From assembly GCA_028282545.1 (NCBI GenBank), contig JANQHT010000132.1:1-37357 (forward strand): a stretch of DNA of 37,357 bases, in the 5' to 3' direction. The stretch is from Spirochaetales bacterium. GTDB taxonomy: Bacteria > Spirochaetota > Spirochaetia > DSM-27196 > Alkalispirochaetaceae. The notes under the pieces are model-generated. The model did not search any database, had not been told where the DNA came from, and saw nothing but the letters and a program-made list of their open reading frames with translations. A program made the translations under genes and the position numbers. Position 1 is the first letter of the stretch. The number at the start of each line of letters is the position of its first letter. Positions 1 through 8,275 of this stretch are shown piece by piece.

Positions 1-164
1 GCCTCCATTCACGGGAGGAGTACGACGGTACCGGGGTCGGCCTGGCGATCTGCCGCCGGATCGCTGAGCGGCACCGTGCAACCATCGTCATCGAAGCCAA
101 CCAGCCGGTCGGGACGCGTTTTGTTGTTCGATTTCAACCACCTACCGTGGGAGAGACCGAATGA
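1..164 (+). CDS. Histidine kinase, C-terminal fragment (5' truncated by window)
   Basis: Reading from base 3, the first 53 codons end in TGA at 162-164. The peptide contains YDGTGVGLAICRRIAERH, the G2 box of the GHKL ATPase domain of sensor histidine kinases, followed by the final strands of that domain. The form of this box (GTGVGLAIC+RI) is typical of phytochrome-type and PAS-containing hybrid kinases, but the sensor part lies outside the window, so the signal cannot be told. Its stop codon overlaps the ATG of the next gene (ATGA), so it is very probably the first member of a translationally coupled signalling operon. Family assignment is firm; everything upstream is unknown. Confidence 0.85.
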   Translation, partial: LHSREEYDGTGVGLAICRRIAERHRATIVIEANQPVGTRFVVRFQPPTVGETE

Positions 165-1708
165 AACGGCTCGATATCGTCTACGTTGAGGATGATGCCG
201 AAGACGTCATGCTCTTCGAGGATCATATTCATCCCGATCGTCACCGTATCATCCTTTGCAGGACACTCGAGGAGGGAATCAGCACGGTTCGGAAGACATC
301 GCCGGACCTGCTGTTGCTCGACTTGAACCTCCCCGACGCCAACGGTGTTGAAGCGGTTCGGCGCATGCGAGGTCTCTTTCCCGAAATCCCGATCCTGGTG
401 TTTTCCGGGATCGACGACGACACGATCGGGAGGGAGGCGGTCGCACACGGCGCCCAGGGCTACCTCGTCAAGGGCGACGCCCACCTGGGTATGCTCGACC
501 GCGTTCTCCGCGACGCAATCCTTCACAAAGAGAGGCAGAACAGCCACGAAGACTACGCGCGGTTCATACAGAACCTGCTTGTGGCACAGCGGCAGATCCA
601 TCGCCTGGAGAAACGATCCACAGAGCTCCCCCTGGAGATGTGCCGGTTGCTGGTCGAGAACTTGGGCATCCCCTGCGTGCGCTGGACAACCCACGTTCCC
701 GCCGCGGCGCGCGCATCGGTCGTGATCGTACATCGTCGGGAAACGGAACTCGAGGCAGAGTCTATCGAGAGCACCGACATCACGCCCCTGGAGAAACGCG
801 TGCGCACAAACGGTGACACCTTCGTCGTGATCGACGCCGAGGAAGCGTCTATCCTCTGTGATATCACGGGGAAGGACCTCACCGGATGGCGCATCGCCGT
901 TGCAACGGCGGAGATCGGGGTACGCGAATCGGGTGTCCTGACGCTGCCGATCCCGGAAGACCTCGTCCAGTACCCTGAGATCGGCAACCTTATAGACGGT
1001 CTCACCCGGGATCTGGCCGTGGAGATCACCACCACGCGCCTGCGGGAAGAAGCCGACCACGCACGGAGCATGGCGGAGCAGGCGCTGGAGGAAAAAGAGG
1101 TTCTCCTACGTGAGATCCACCACCGGGTGAAGAACAACCTCCAGATCATCATGAGCCTCCTCAGGCTGTACGTAGCCCGATTCACCTCACCGGACGTTTC
1201 CTCGGCGCTACAGGAGTACGAAAACAAGATTTTCTCCATCGCACTCGCTCACGAACACCTCTACGAGTCGGAAAACGTGAGCCACATCGCGCTCGATCCG
1301 TTCCTGGAGCGGATTGCGAAGGAGACATCAGACCTCTTCGAGCGCGGTCGCGAGATCGTGGTTCACCTCAACTGCGAACAGATTTTCCTGCCCCTGGGCA
1401 TCGCCGTACCGGTGGCCCTTGTTGCGAGCGAACTCATCACGAACAGCCACAAACACGCGTTCCCGAACGGCCGCACAGGGAACATATGGATCGACGCCGA
1501 GCTGATGGACGATGGTCACGTTCGAATGTGTGTCCGTGACGACGGCGTGGGATGCGGAGCGGGGCAGGGCCCGAGCACCGACACGCATTTTGGACACGTA
1601 CTCATCGACAGCCTCGCAAAACAGATATCGGCGGAGGTTGTCACCACTAGAGAGGATAGAGCGGGGACGGAAACGTATCTCCTGTTCTATCCGGGGGAGG
1701 ACACATGA
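161..1708 (+). CDS. Hybrid protein: receiver domain + GAF-like region + HisKA_2 histidine kinase
   Basis: This 515-residue protein begins with a CheY-like receiver domain (about 4-125): acidic pair D11/D12, phospho-acceptor D54 in LLLDLNLPDA, S82 and K104. Residues about 150-290 look like a degenerate GAF-type domain, followed by a helix. A HisKA_2 dimerisation domain carries EIHHRVKNNLQ with the phospho-accepting His at 320/321. A HATPase_c domain follows, with the N-box around N428 (ASELITNSHKHAF) and VRDDGVG at about 458-464. There are no membrane segments, so it is cytoplasmic. An N-terminal receiver on a kinase implies it is phosphorylated by another kinase, most simply the one encoded just upstream, and passes phosphate on. 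It overlaps both neighbours by 4 bp (ATGA), which fixes the start and indicates coupling. Domains are clear; partner assignment is inferred from position. Confidence 0.9.
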   Translation: MKRLDIVYVEDDAEDVMLFEDHIHPDRHRIILCRTLEEGISTVRKTSPDLLLLDLNLPDANGVEAVRRMRGLFPEIPILVFSGIDDDTIGREAVAHGAQGYLVKGDAHLGMLDRVLRDAILHKERQNSHEDYARFIQNLLVAQRQIHRLEKRSTELPLEMCRLLVENLGIPCVRWTTHVPAAARASVVIVHRRETELEAESIESTDITPLEKRVRTNGDTFVVIDAEEASILCDITGKDLTGWRIAVATAEIGVRESGVLTLPIPEDLVQYPEIGNLIDGLTRDLAVEITTTRLREEADHARSMAEQALEEKEVLLREIHHRVKNNLQIIMSLLRLYVARFTSPDVSSALQEYENKIFSIALAHEHLYESENVSHIALDPFLERIAKETSDLFERGREIVVHLNCEQIFLPLGIAVPVALVASELITNSHKHAFPNGRTGNIWIDAELMDDGHVRMCVRDDGVGCGAGQGPSTDTHFGHVLIDSLAKQISAEVVTTREDRAGTETYLLFYPGEDT

Positions 1709-2154
1709 CACCGCGTAACACCAAGGAGATCACGATCCTGTATGCCGAGGACGACCGGGAGGACCAGATGCTCGTTCGCGAAGCACTGGAGGAGAGTCGC
1801 CTCCTCAACCCCATCGATTGCGTTGGTGACGGTGAAGAGCTCATGGACTATCTGCTCCATCGGGGGGAGTACGCGCGTCTCCCGGACAACTACCGCCCCG
1901 GGATCATTCTTCTGGATCTCAACATGCCCCGCATGGACGGGCGCGAGGCGCTCTCGCAGCTCAAATCGCATACGGAGCTGCGACGCATCCCCGTATGCGT
2001 CCTGACCACCAGCGATGCCGACGAAGACATCGTCAAGTCGTACAACCTCGGTGTCAGCGGATATATCCGAAAACCGGTCACCTTTGACTCGATGGTGGAG
2101 ATTGTCCAAACCCTCGGGAAGTACTACTTCGAGATTGTGGAACTCCCCAATTAA
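1705..2154 (+). CDS. Single-domain response regulator, Rcp1-like
   Basis: This 149-residue protein is a stand-alone receiver domain with no output domain. The acidic pair is D16/D17 in YAEDD, the phospho-acceptor is D71 in LLDLNMPRMDG, and T101/T102 and K123 (IRKP) complete the active site. The insert between beta-2 and beta-3 (DYLLHRGEYARLPDNYRPG) is characteristic of Rcp1-type regulators that pair with phytochrome-like kinases. The start overlaps the upstream stop (ATGA). It is the last gene of the three-gene signalling operon. The order kinase, receiver-kinase, receiver suggests a phosphorelay or branched output, but no effector gene is visible. MITE copy A lies immediately downstream. Confidence 0.9.
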   Translation: MTPRNTKEITILYAEDDREDQMLVREALEESRLLNPIDCVGDGEELMDYLLHRGEYARLPDNYRPGIILLDLNMPRMDGREALSQLKSHTELRRIPVCVLTTSDADEDIVKSYNLGVSGYIRKPVTFDSMVEIVQTLGKYYFEIVELPN

Positions 2155-2192
2155 ACGGCACACCGAACGATCGAGACCGTGTTCCCCCGGTG

Positions 2193-2329
2193 CTGCAATT
2201 TTCAGGATGGACGGAGGGCGACAAGCCCTCCGACGAAGAACAAAACGCGTCTCTGCAGCGTAGCGAAGCCAAGCGTTTTGTTCTTCGAACCGTGCCAAGG
2301 CTATGTGATCTCCACCATGCGAACTGCCG
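2193..2329 (-). mobile_element. MITE-like element, copy A (short form, 137 bp)
   Basis: The termini are imperfect inverted repeats: CTGCAATTTTCAGGATGGA at the left and, read on the other strand, CGGCAGTTCGCATGGTGGA at the right. It is flanked by CCCCCGGTGC (2184-2193) and CCCCCGTTGC (2330-2339), a probable target duplication with one mismatch. Inside are a GGAGGGC/GCCCTCC hairpin (2213-2231) and a 13-bp perfect inverted repeat AAGAACAAAACGC (2236-2248) / GCGTTTTGTTCTT (2273-2285). It has no coding capacity. It fills the space between the convergent ends of the response regulator and the GH3 gene, where its hairpins may act on transcript ends. Strand is given relative to copies C and D. Confidence 0.75.
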
Positions 2330-2343
2330 CCCCCGTTGCGGTG

Positions 2344-3768
2344 TCATCGACTCCTCCTGCGGATCTCCTCCACCACAGCCATGTGTTCCTCGATTCCGAT
2401 TGCGACCTTCACGGGAACAAGCTCCTCCGATGCGAGAAAAAGCGGTCCCCCGGCTGACAGGGCTTCTCCGGTCTCCACCATCAAGCCCCGTTCGAACTTC
2501 AAACGGACGATGCGCGCCACCGATTCGTTGAGGCGGCCCAGCGATATCTCTCCCGACTCTACGGACGAAACCAGGAGGTCCCGTGCCGCCCGGGGATCGG
2601 AAGGACGCAGCAGCAGGTCCGATCCGGCGGACACGGCGCGCAGTATTATCTCGTCTTCCCGGTAGTAGTTGACCAGCGCGCCCATCATGAGCGCATCGGT
2701 CATAACCACACCGTCAAAGCCGAGCGCACCGCGCAGGAGGTCGGTGATGAGTGTTCGGGAGAAGGTGGCGGGAAGATCGTTTCCCTGAACCGCCGGAACG
2801 GCCACGTGGGCCGTCATCACCACGTCTGCCCCCGATTCAATACCGCGAACAAAGGGCACAAACTCGACGTCATAGAGCCGCTCCAGTGAATGCGCCACAC
2901 TTGCGGCCCCGTTGTGTGTGTCGTTCGACGTATCCCCGTGACCGGGAAAGTGTTTCAACACGGCGATGACGCTCTCCCGGTGAAAACCCTGGACGGTGGC
3001 GCCGACCATCTCCGCCACAAGGTCGGGTTCGTTGCCGTATGCGCGCGTCCCGATGACGGGATTCTGGGCGTTGGTCTGGATGTCCGCCACGGGTGCCAGG
3101 TTCATGTTGATTCCGAGGGATCGGAGTTCCCGGGCAACCACCCGGGCCAGTTCAAAGGCGAGGTCGGCGTCGCCCGTAGCGCCTACCTGGGCCGCGGAGG
3201 GCACACGGGTGGCCCCCATGACACCGCTCGAAGAGAGGCGATCCACCAGTCCACCCTCCTGGTCAACGGCGACGAAAAGCGGCACCGGGCTGAGCGCCTG
3301 TAGCTCCATCACCAGTGCCCTCGTCTGCCCGGGCGTCTCCAGGTTGGGGCCAAACAGGATGATTCCACCGGGACGCACCTGGTCTATCAGATCCTTCACC
3401 TGGGGAGTGACGGCGGTCGGGTTCCCGGTCGACAGAATCGCCGGCATGATCAATTGTCCGGCTCGCTCCTCGAGCGTCATCGACGCGACTACGCGTTCCA
3501 CCACGGCATCGATCCGCATGCGTTCGATCTCCGGCACCTCCTCCGGCACGGGGGTAATCGGATCGGGTCCCGGCTGTTCGCGCGGGGAGAGCGGAGACTC
3601 TGGAACGGTCCGTTCCGGTACGCCGTCCGTTCCGGGTACCCGTTCCGGAGGGGTTTCCACGGACGGCGTTGTGGCGCAGGCCGCAAATAACAGAGTACCA
3701 ATCGTGATTTGTGAAAATCGGTGTATTTTTTTTGTTACATATTCGTGTCGTTCCATACCGGCATCCAC
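2344..3768 (-). CDS. nagZ: Beta-N-acetylglucosaminidase (GH3), predicted lipoprotein, NagZ-like
   Basis: The 474-residue product starts with a signal sequence and lipobox LFAAC (Cys31), then a Pro/Glu-rich linker (about 32-80). The GH3 TIM barrel follows (about 90-400). It shows the NagZ-type loop KHFPGHGDTSNDTH (272-285), whose Asp/His dyad is the acid/base of this clade, and the nucleophile D358 in VMTDAL. The family removes N-acetylglucosamine from peptidoglycan fragments or other exo-beta-GlcNAc glycans. The lipoprotein signal means it would act outside the cytoplasm, unlike the soluble E. coli NagZ. The long start is GTG at 3768; an ATG at 3756, four codons in, is an equally good choice and keeps the lipobox. 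A minus-strand promoter at 3795-3824 fits either. Substrate is inferred from the family. Confidence 0.87.
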   Translation of the reverse strand: MDAGMERHEYVTKKIHRFSQITIGTLLFAACATTPSVETPPERVPGTDGVPERTVPESPLSPREQPGPDPITPVPEEVPEIERMRIDAVVERVVASMTLEERAGQLIMPAILSTGNPTAVTPQVKDLIDQVRPGGIILFGPNLETPGQTRALVMELQALSPVPLFVAVDQEGGLVDRLSSSGVMGATRVPSAAQVGATGDADLAFELARVVARELRSLGINMNLAPVADIQTNAQNPVIGTRAYGNEPDLVAEMVGATVQGFHRESVIAVLKHFPGHGDTSNDTHNGAASVAHSLERLYDVEFVPFVRGIESGADVVMTAHVAVPAVQGNDLPATFSRTLITDLLRGALGFDGVVMTDALMMGALVNYYREDEIILRAVSAGSDLLLRPSDPRAARDLLVSSVESGEISLGRLNESVARIVRLKFERGLMVETGEALSAGGPLFLASEELVPVKVAIGIEEHMAVVEEIRRRSR

Positions 3769-3794
3769 CGAACCATCACGATAAATCTAAATAA

Positions 3795-3824
3795 AATATA
3801 GGGTTACAAGAATCACCGAATCAA
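3795..3824 (-). promoter_or_regulatory. Promoter for the GH3 lipoprotein gene
   Basis: On the minus strand, TTGATT (3819-3824) and TATATT (3795-3800) are separated by 18 bp in an unusually AT-rich stretch. Transcription would start near 3788, about 20-30 nt before the start codon. Confidence 0.5.
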
Positions 3825-3832
3825 CACGTGTT

Positions 3833-3848
3833 TGGCATGTAACTTGCA
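3833..3848 (+). promoter_or_regulatory. Possible sigma-54 (-24/-12) promoter
   Basis: TGGCATGTAACTTGCA matches the sigma-54 consensus TGGCAC-R-NNNN-TTGCW at all defined positions but one (T for C). Transcription would start near 3859, three bases before the ATG at 3862, giving an almost leaderless message. The match is good; function is unproven, and no sigma-54 activator is seen in the window. Confidence 0.35.
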
Positions 3849-3861
3849 TCTTTCAGACGCG

Positions 3862-4494
3862 ATGCCTGTTTCGTACGTACAAACCGCTACAATTCTCAAC
3901 CGTCGCGTCGCCCTTCGGCCGGAAATCCGCACCGAACTGATCCGAAAGGGCATCCACATGCTGATTGCCGGCGTTCCTACGCTCTCCGCCGTCGCTGGAT
4001 CCACGGTAGCCATGGTAGTTCTGGCGGTTGGAACACTTGCCTACGCCTACGCCGAGCAGCAACGCCAACATGGTATAGACATCCCGATCATATCACGGAT
4101 AACGGAACTTGCGTCCCGAAAGAGGGATCTCAACCACTACGTTCTGGGCCCGGTCACGCTGGGACTTGGTGCAATGCTCGCACTTATGCTCTACCCGGCG
4201 CCGGCCGCAACGATCGCCATTTACGCCCTGGCCTTTGGTGACGGTGTTGCCAGTATTGCCGGTCGCTTGGTGGGACGAACCACCCTCCCGGGGACGGGGG
4301 GAAAAACGCTCGAAGGGAGCATGGCGTGCTTCATTGCGGTGGCAATTGCCGCGTCGTGGGTTCTCGAGAGCCCCGGTGTTGTCTTTGTGGTTGCCCTTTC
4401 CGCCGCGGTAATCGAAGCGCTCCCCACGGGAGACGCCGACAATCTTCTGCTCCCGGCAGGCGTCGGACTGATCGCATCCACACCGTACCTGTAG
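3862..4494 (+). CDS. Polytopic lipid kinase-like protein (SEC59/VTE5/DGK1 family)
   Basis: This protein of about 210 residues has five or six hydrophobic segments and the signatures of the CTP-dependent lipid kinase family (dolichol, phytol and diacylglycerol kinases). These are ELIRKGIHML near the N-terminus, FGDGVASIAGRLVGRTTLPG in the middle and EALPTGDADNLLLP near the C-terminus. Members use a nucleotide triphosphate to phosphorylate an isoprenoid alcohol or diacylglycerol in the membrane; which lipid is used here cannot be told. The reading frame opens with TTG at 3832, but that codon overlaps the putative promoter, so ATG 3862 is preferred although it has no Shine-Dalgarno sequence. The stop lies one base from the stop of the convergent neighbour. 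Confidence 0.75.
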   Translation: MPVSYVQTATILNRRVALRPEIRTELIRKGIHMLIAGVPTLSAVAGSTVAMVVLAVGTLAYAYAEQQRQHGIDIPIISRITELASRKRDLNHYVLGPVTLGLGAMLALMLYPAPAATIAIYALAFGDGVASIAGRLVGRTTLPGTGGKTLEGSMACFIAVAIAASWVLESPGVVFVVALSAAVIEALPTGDADNLLLPAGVGLIASTPYL

Positions 4495-4495
4495 A

Positions 4496-5254
4496 CTATT
4501 CGATAATCTGATCGCGGTAGCTCTGCTGCGCGAACGTTGCAACTCCGATGACGGTGCTGATCACGCCGGCAGCAATCGCGATGGGATCGTAGGCGTAGTA
4601 GAGCAGCTCGTAGCCGGCGGCCATGAAAACCATTGACGCCCCGGAGACCACCGCGCGTCGATCCCGTTCGCGAACGCCAACCTGCAGGTAACTGATGGTC
4701 GCCAGGACCAGAAACACCCCCACCAGAATCCCCATTGAATCTCCGAGCGCCACCGGATGCGTCAAGTTGCGACGGAGAGAGAACGCGTCCACGGGGATCG
4801 TCCAGGAGAGTGTCAGCGCCACAAAGAGAACGGCGAACAGGACCCAGGCGTGCCTCCGGTACGCCTGTTCCGCAGCGTGCAGCCCGGCGGCGAAGAGCAA
4901 AAGGGCAAAGGTAAGGTGCGAAGCGATGACGATCCGCATGGCGACGATAGATTCCAAGAAAGAGACCTGTACGCCGGGAATGGCCAGACGAACGAGCGTG
5001 CACGCCGCCGCGGCGAGCGCACAGGTCACGAAAAAGACGGGAGACGACATGGTCCGCCGGAAGAGTACGGCAAGGACTATGCTTCCCAGGAGGGGTATCG
5101 TGGAGGCGAGGACCACGGCCAGGGACGCCCAGGGATGATCGCGTACCAGGGACGTCATGACGGGACGTGCGACAAACCAGGAGAAGAGCGTAATTCCCGC
5201 CGTGACAAACACAAGGGAGAGACGAACAAAAACGTTGCGGGAACGCAGTGTCAT
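4496..5254 (-). CDS. Unknown polytopic membrane protein (7-8 TM)
   Basis: The 252-residue product consists almost entirely of hydrophobic helices, about eight by eye (around residues 8-30, 43-66, 72-92, 104-128, 135-155, 170-192, 203-225 and 228-245). Charged loops such as REDRR-like VRERDRRA lie between them. I do not recognise a family or catalytic motif. The layout loosely resembles sensor-type 7TM modules, but no soluble output domain follows. It ends one base from the convergent lipid kinase-like gene, and its start faces the DUF2259-like gene. A TACTAT -10-like hexamer lies 9 nt before the ATG and there is no Shine-Dalgarno sequence, so the transcript may be leaderless. Coding status is supported by the strong TM periodicity. 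Confidence 0.75.
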   Translation of the reverse strand: MTLRSRNVFVRLSLVFVTAGITLFSWFVARPVMTSLVRDHPWASLAVVLASTIPLLGSIVLAVLFRRTMSSPVFFVTCALAAAACTLVRLAIPGVQVSFLESIVAMRIVIASHLTFALLLFAAGLHAAEQAYRRHAWVLFAVLFVALTLSWTIPVDAFSLRRNLTHPVALGDSMGILVGVFLVLATISYLQVGVRERDRRAVVSGASMVFMAAGYELLYYAYDPIAIAAGVISTVIGVATFAQQSYRDQIIE

Positions 5255-5342
5255 GAGTCCCGAATAGTAGCGTGAAGCGCAAAAAAACTACAGATCACCT
5301 ACGCTTCGTTCGATATTTAGACAGAGGGAGGTGAAAAACCCG

Positions 5343-6041
5343 ATGTTTCGTTTCCATAGACGCACACTGCTCGTTGTCGCGCTCCTTCTCCTCGGCGTTT
5401 CATTCGCCGGCGCCAACGACGTTGCGGCATTCGCCAACCTCGGGTTTTCGCGCGATTCCGAGGTGTTTCTCTTTGGTCAGTACGGAATCGGTCAGGACGG
5501 CGTCTTTGCCGATATCTACGCCGTTGACGTTCCACGGAACGTATTCCTTCCCGGCGGGCGGTTCTCCATGACGTCGAATACGGAGATCGGTCCCGGACAG
5601 AGCGGGGTCGGCGCACTCTACACGCTCATCCCGGAAACAAAACCTATTGTCACATCGCGGTCGGTGGATCACCTCAGGCAGGGACGGATCATCTATCTGT
5701 TGATCAACGGCGCGGAGCCGCGTTCGGAACAACTCTCTTTCCGCGATTTCGAGACGGGCAACCGGTACGAGGTCACACTTATCGAAGAGACACGCGGTGA
5801 GGGCGAGACGATGTCGGCAGCGTTTTTCATTGAGCTCGACATCGAATTCGCCAACGGAACGCGTGATTCCTTCCGCGTCGGACGTCCCGGCTTCTTCCGC
5901 GAGGACGCGCAATCCTACCGTATCCGGCAGATCCTCCTTTCGCCGAGTGGGCGTTCACTGGTCATCGTCGTGGAAAAAGTGACTCAATTTGCCGGTGGAA
6001 CACGGGTTCGCTACATGGTCGAAACTATCCAATTTCGATGA
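5343..6041 (+). CDS. Secreted protein, DUF2259-like
   Basis: The 232-residue product has a signal peptide (RRTLLVVALLLLGVSFAGAND, cleavage after the AGA region) and a soluble beta-rich body. It contains NLGFSRDSEVFLFGQYGIGQ, a predicted repeat-like segment that I associate with the DUF2259 family of predicted secreted proteins common in spirochaetes. Function is unknown. The reading frame extends to a GTG at 5331, but that codon overlaps the GGGAGG ribosome site (5326-5331), so ATG 5343 with 11-nt spacing is chosen. The TGA ends at 6041, and the -35 of the proS promoter begins at the next base. Domain assignment is from memory of the family, moderately sure. Confidence 0.75.
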   Translation: MFRFHRRTLLVVALLLLGVSFAGANDVAAFANLGFSRDSEVFLFGQYGIGQDGVFADIYAVDVPRNVFLPGGRFSMTSNTEIGPGQSGVGALYTLIPETKPIVTSRSVDHLRQGRIIYLLINGAEPRSEQLSFRDFETGNRYEVTLIEETRGEGETMSAAFFIELDIEFANGTRDSFRVGRPGFFREDAQSYRIRQILLSPSGRSLVIVVEKVTQFAGGTRVRYMVETIQFR

Positions 6042-6070
6042 TTGACATGGGGCGGTGAACCGCATATCAT
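6042..6070 (+). promoter_or_regulatory. Promoter for proS
   Basis: A perfect -35 TTGACA (6042-6047), a 17-bp spacer and -10 TATCAT (6065-6070). The predicted start point near 6077 lies about 4 nt before the ATG at 6081, so the message would be essentially leaderless. The -35 directly abuts the previous gene's stop codon. Confidence 0.65.
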
Positions 6071-6080
6071 CGCTCGGACC

Positions 6081-7517
6081 ATGACCGAGCGCATCACTCC
6101 TCGATCGGAAAACTACGCAAACTGGTACGTCGACGTCGTAACGCAGGCGCAGCTTGCGGATTACAGCCCCGTGAAAGGCACCATGGTCATCCGCCCGCGG
6201 GGCTACGCCATCTGGGAGCGGATGCAAAGCGCCCTGGACGCGATGTTCAAGGAGACGGGCCACCAGAACGCCTACTTCCCGCTCCTGATTCCTGAGAGTT
6301 TTATTCATCGCGAAGCGGAGCACGTCGAGGGCTTCGCGCCGGAACTCGCCGTTGTCACCCACGGCGGCGGAGAGAAACTGGAAGAACCCCTTGTCATCCG
6401 GCCGACCTCCGAAACGATCATCTGGAGCATGTACCGGAAGTGGATCCAGTCGTACCGGGACCTCCCGTTACTCATCAACCAATGGGCCAACGTCCTTCGC
6501 TGGGAGAAACGGACGCGGCTCTTCCTTCGGACCACCGAGTTCCTCTGGCAGGAGGGTCACACGGCGCACGAAACGGACAAAGAGGCGCGGGAAGAGACGC
6601 TCAGAATGCTCGACGTGTACCGCACCTTTGCGGAAGAGTACATGGCGCTGCCCGTCCTGACCGGAAAGAAGAGTGAGAGCGAGAAGTTTGCCGGCGCTGT
6701 CGACACCTATGCGATCGAGGCGATGATGCAGGATCGGCGAGCGCTCCAGGCGGGAACGTCGCACTTCCTGGGGCAGAACTTCGCCCGCGCCTTTGACGTC
6801 CAGTTTCAGACGCGGGAGAGTACGCTGGACCACGTGTGGGCAACCTCCTGGGGCGTTTCGACGCGTCTGGTGGGTGCACTGATCATGGCCCACAGCGACG
6901 ACCGGGGACTCGTTCTGCCGCCGCGCCTGGCCCCCACGGAAGTCGCGATCGTTCCCATCTTCCGCAACCAGACGCGGGACGAGGTTCTGCGGTTTGCCTC
7001 TACCCTGCGGGAGCAGTTGTCCGAGTCCTTCCGTGTGGTCCTGGACGACGACGAAAGCAATTCACCGGGCTGGAAATTCGCCGAGTGGGAACTGCGGGGC
7101 GTACCGGTACGCGTCGAAATCGGCCCCCGGGATATCGAACAGGGAACGGCTCTCGTGGCGCGCCGGGACACGGGTGAGAAAAGCCCGGTGCCGATCGCGA
7201 AATTGAGCGGCCACATTGCCGCCCTCCTAAAGGACATCCAGGCGTCCCTCCTGGAACGGGCCCGCGCGTTCCGCGACGAGAATACGATCGAACCGGCCTC
7301 GTACGACGAACTGGTCGCCTTTTTTGCCGACGGACCGGGCGGTTTTGCCGTCGCACCCTGGGACGGTGATCCGGCAACGGAGGCGCGGGTGAAGGCAGAG
7401 ACCAAGGCGACCATTCGCGTCCTTCCCTTTGACGGCGAGGAGCGCGCCCGGGGCCGGGTGTGTATCGTCAGCGGCAAACCCGCCACATCGATCGCCGTAT
7501 ACTCCAAGGCGTACTAG
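6081..7517 (+). CDS. proS: Prolyl-tRNA synthetase, archaeal/eukaryotic type
   Basis: The 478-residue enzyme charges tRNA-Pro with proline. Class II synthetase motif 2 (around residue 140, [20 protein letters not shown]) and motif 3 ([19 protein letters not shown]) are clear. An anticodon-binding domain follows, and the C-terminal domain ends in VYSKAY, the conserved aromatic tail of the archaeal/eukaryotic-type (type 3) ProRS. The editing insertion of the long bacterial ProRS is absent. The frame is open from TTG 6042, but that is the -35 hexamer of its own promoter; ATG 6081 begins with [15 protein letters not shown], where the family normally starts. No Shine-Dalgarno sequence precedes it, consistent with a leaderless message. 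Confidence 0.95.
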   Translation: MTERITPRSENYANWYVDVVTQAQLADYSPVKGTMVIRPRGYAIWERMQSALDAMFKETGHQNAYFPLLIPESFIHREAEHVEGFAPELAVVTHGGGEKLEEPLVIRPTSETIIWSMYRKWIQSYRDLPLLINQWANVLRWEKRTRLFLRTTEFLWQEGHTAHETDKEAREETLRMLDVYRTFAEEYMALPVLTGKKSESEKFAGAVDTYAIEAMMQDRRALQAGTSHFLGQNFARAFDVQFQTRESTLDHVWATSWGVSTRLVGALIMAHSDDRGLVLPPRLAPTEVAIVPIFRNQTRDEVLRFASTLREQLSESFRVVLDDDESNSPGWKFAEWELRGVPVRVEIGPRDIEQGTALVARRDTGEKSPVPIAKLSGHIAALLKDIQASLLERARAFRDENTIEPASYDELVAFFADGPGGFAVAPWDGDPATEARVKAETKATIRVLPFDGEERARGRVCIVSGKPATSIAVYSKAY

Positions 7518-7576
7518 ACAGACCGGCACGCCCGTGTCGACCGGGTCCGCGTGATATACTCACCATCGAACGCGCC

Positions 7577-8275
7577 ATGAGACGCCGCTTTGTACCGCTT
7601 TTCACGATACTCCTCACGTTGGCCCTTGGCACCGGACTACAACGGACCGGTGCCCTCGCAATCAAGGGATACGAACTGCACGCGGGCCAGACGTGGATCT
7701 ACAACGGATTTACCACCGACAGCGACGGGAACGCGGTCCAGGGGAGTGATGTCAGCCCTATTCGTTTCACCGCCGGAGGCGGCGTCAGAATGGAGATCGT
7801 CCCCGGCTGGGAGATTGCACCGGGGGCGCTCCTCTTTCGCCAGGAGTACCTTTCGTTGGAGGCGCACGACAAAACGGTGCCGACCCAGATAGAGAGCGGC
7901 AGCGTCTTGGGTGACATCGCGTCCATTCTCACGGTGATCGTCGGCTCGCCCTTTCTCTACGTACGGCCCATTCCCGGGACTGAGAGCCTTACCGTTTCCG
8001 CCGGTGCGTCGCCGTCGCTGGTCTTCCGTATTCCCCTATCGGGGATCGAGGGGGGGCGCGCCGGGACGGTGGCGAGCTACTTCGTGCGGCAGCTCCGGTT
8101 CGTTATGCCGGAGTTGACGGTGCAGGCGGACTACCGATTCTCTCAGTTGTTCGACTTCGGGGTCGCCCTGCGGTGGTTTATCCCGGTGTACAACGCCTGG
8201 GACAGCGGTGAACGGACGGGGTTCCTCGATGAAACGATGCTCCACATGGGAATGGTGATTCGCCTACACCAGTGA
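7577..8275 (+). CDS. Probable outer-membrane or secreted beta-rich protein, unknown function
   Basis: The 232-residue product starts with a signal peptide (MRRRFVPLFTILLTLALGTG...ALA). The rest is an alternating hydrophobic/polar beta pattern with many Gly, Tyr and Phe residues, for example RFVMPELTVQADYRFSQL and FDFGVALRWFIPVYNAW, as expected of a small beta-barrel. No family is recognised. The frame is open from 7460, inside proS, but ATG 7577 directly precedes the signal peptide. A TATACT -10-like hexamer lies at 7555-7560 without a good -35. The 3' end overlaps the convergent symporter gene by 12 bp. Confidence 0.72.
   Translation: MRRRFVPLFTILLTLALGTGLQRTGALAIKGYELHAGQTWIYNGFTTDSDGNAVQGSDVSPIRFTAGGGVRMEIVPGWEIAPGALLFRQEYLSLEAHDKTVPTQIESGSVLGDIASILTVIVGSPFLYVRPIPGTESLTVSAGASPSLVFRIPLSGIEGGRAGTVASYFVRQLRFVMPELTVQADYRFSQLFDFGVALRWFIPVYNAWDSGERTGFLDETMLHMGMVIRLHQ

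Noticed and set aside
4221..5282. 353-codon minus-strand frame spanning two genes
   Set aside because: It is out of frame with the polytopic protein at 4496-5254, its translation is rich in Arg, Gly and Pro with no domain, and it runs across the stop junction of two convincing genes.
6042..6080. TTG start for proS
   Set aside because: The TTG is part of a TTGACA -35 box; the extension is not part of the family. The same reasoning was applied to TTG 28567.
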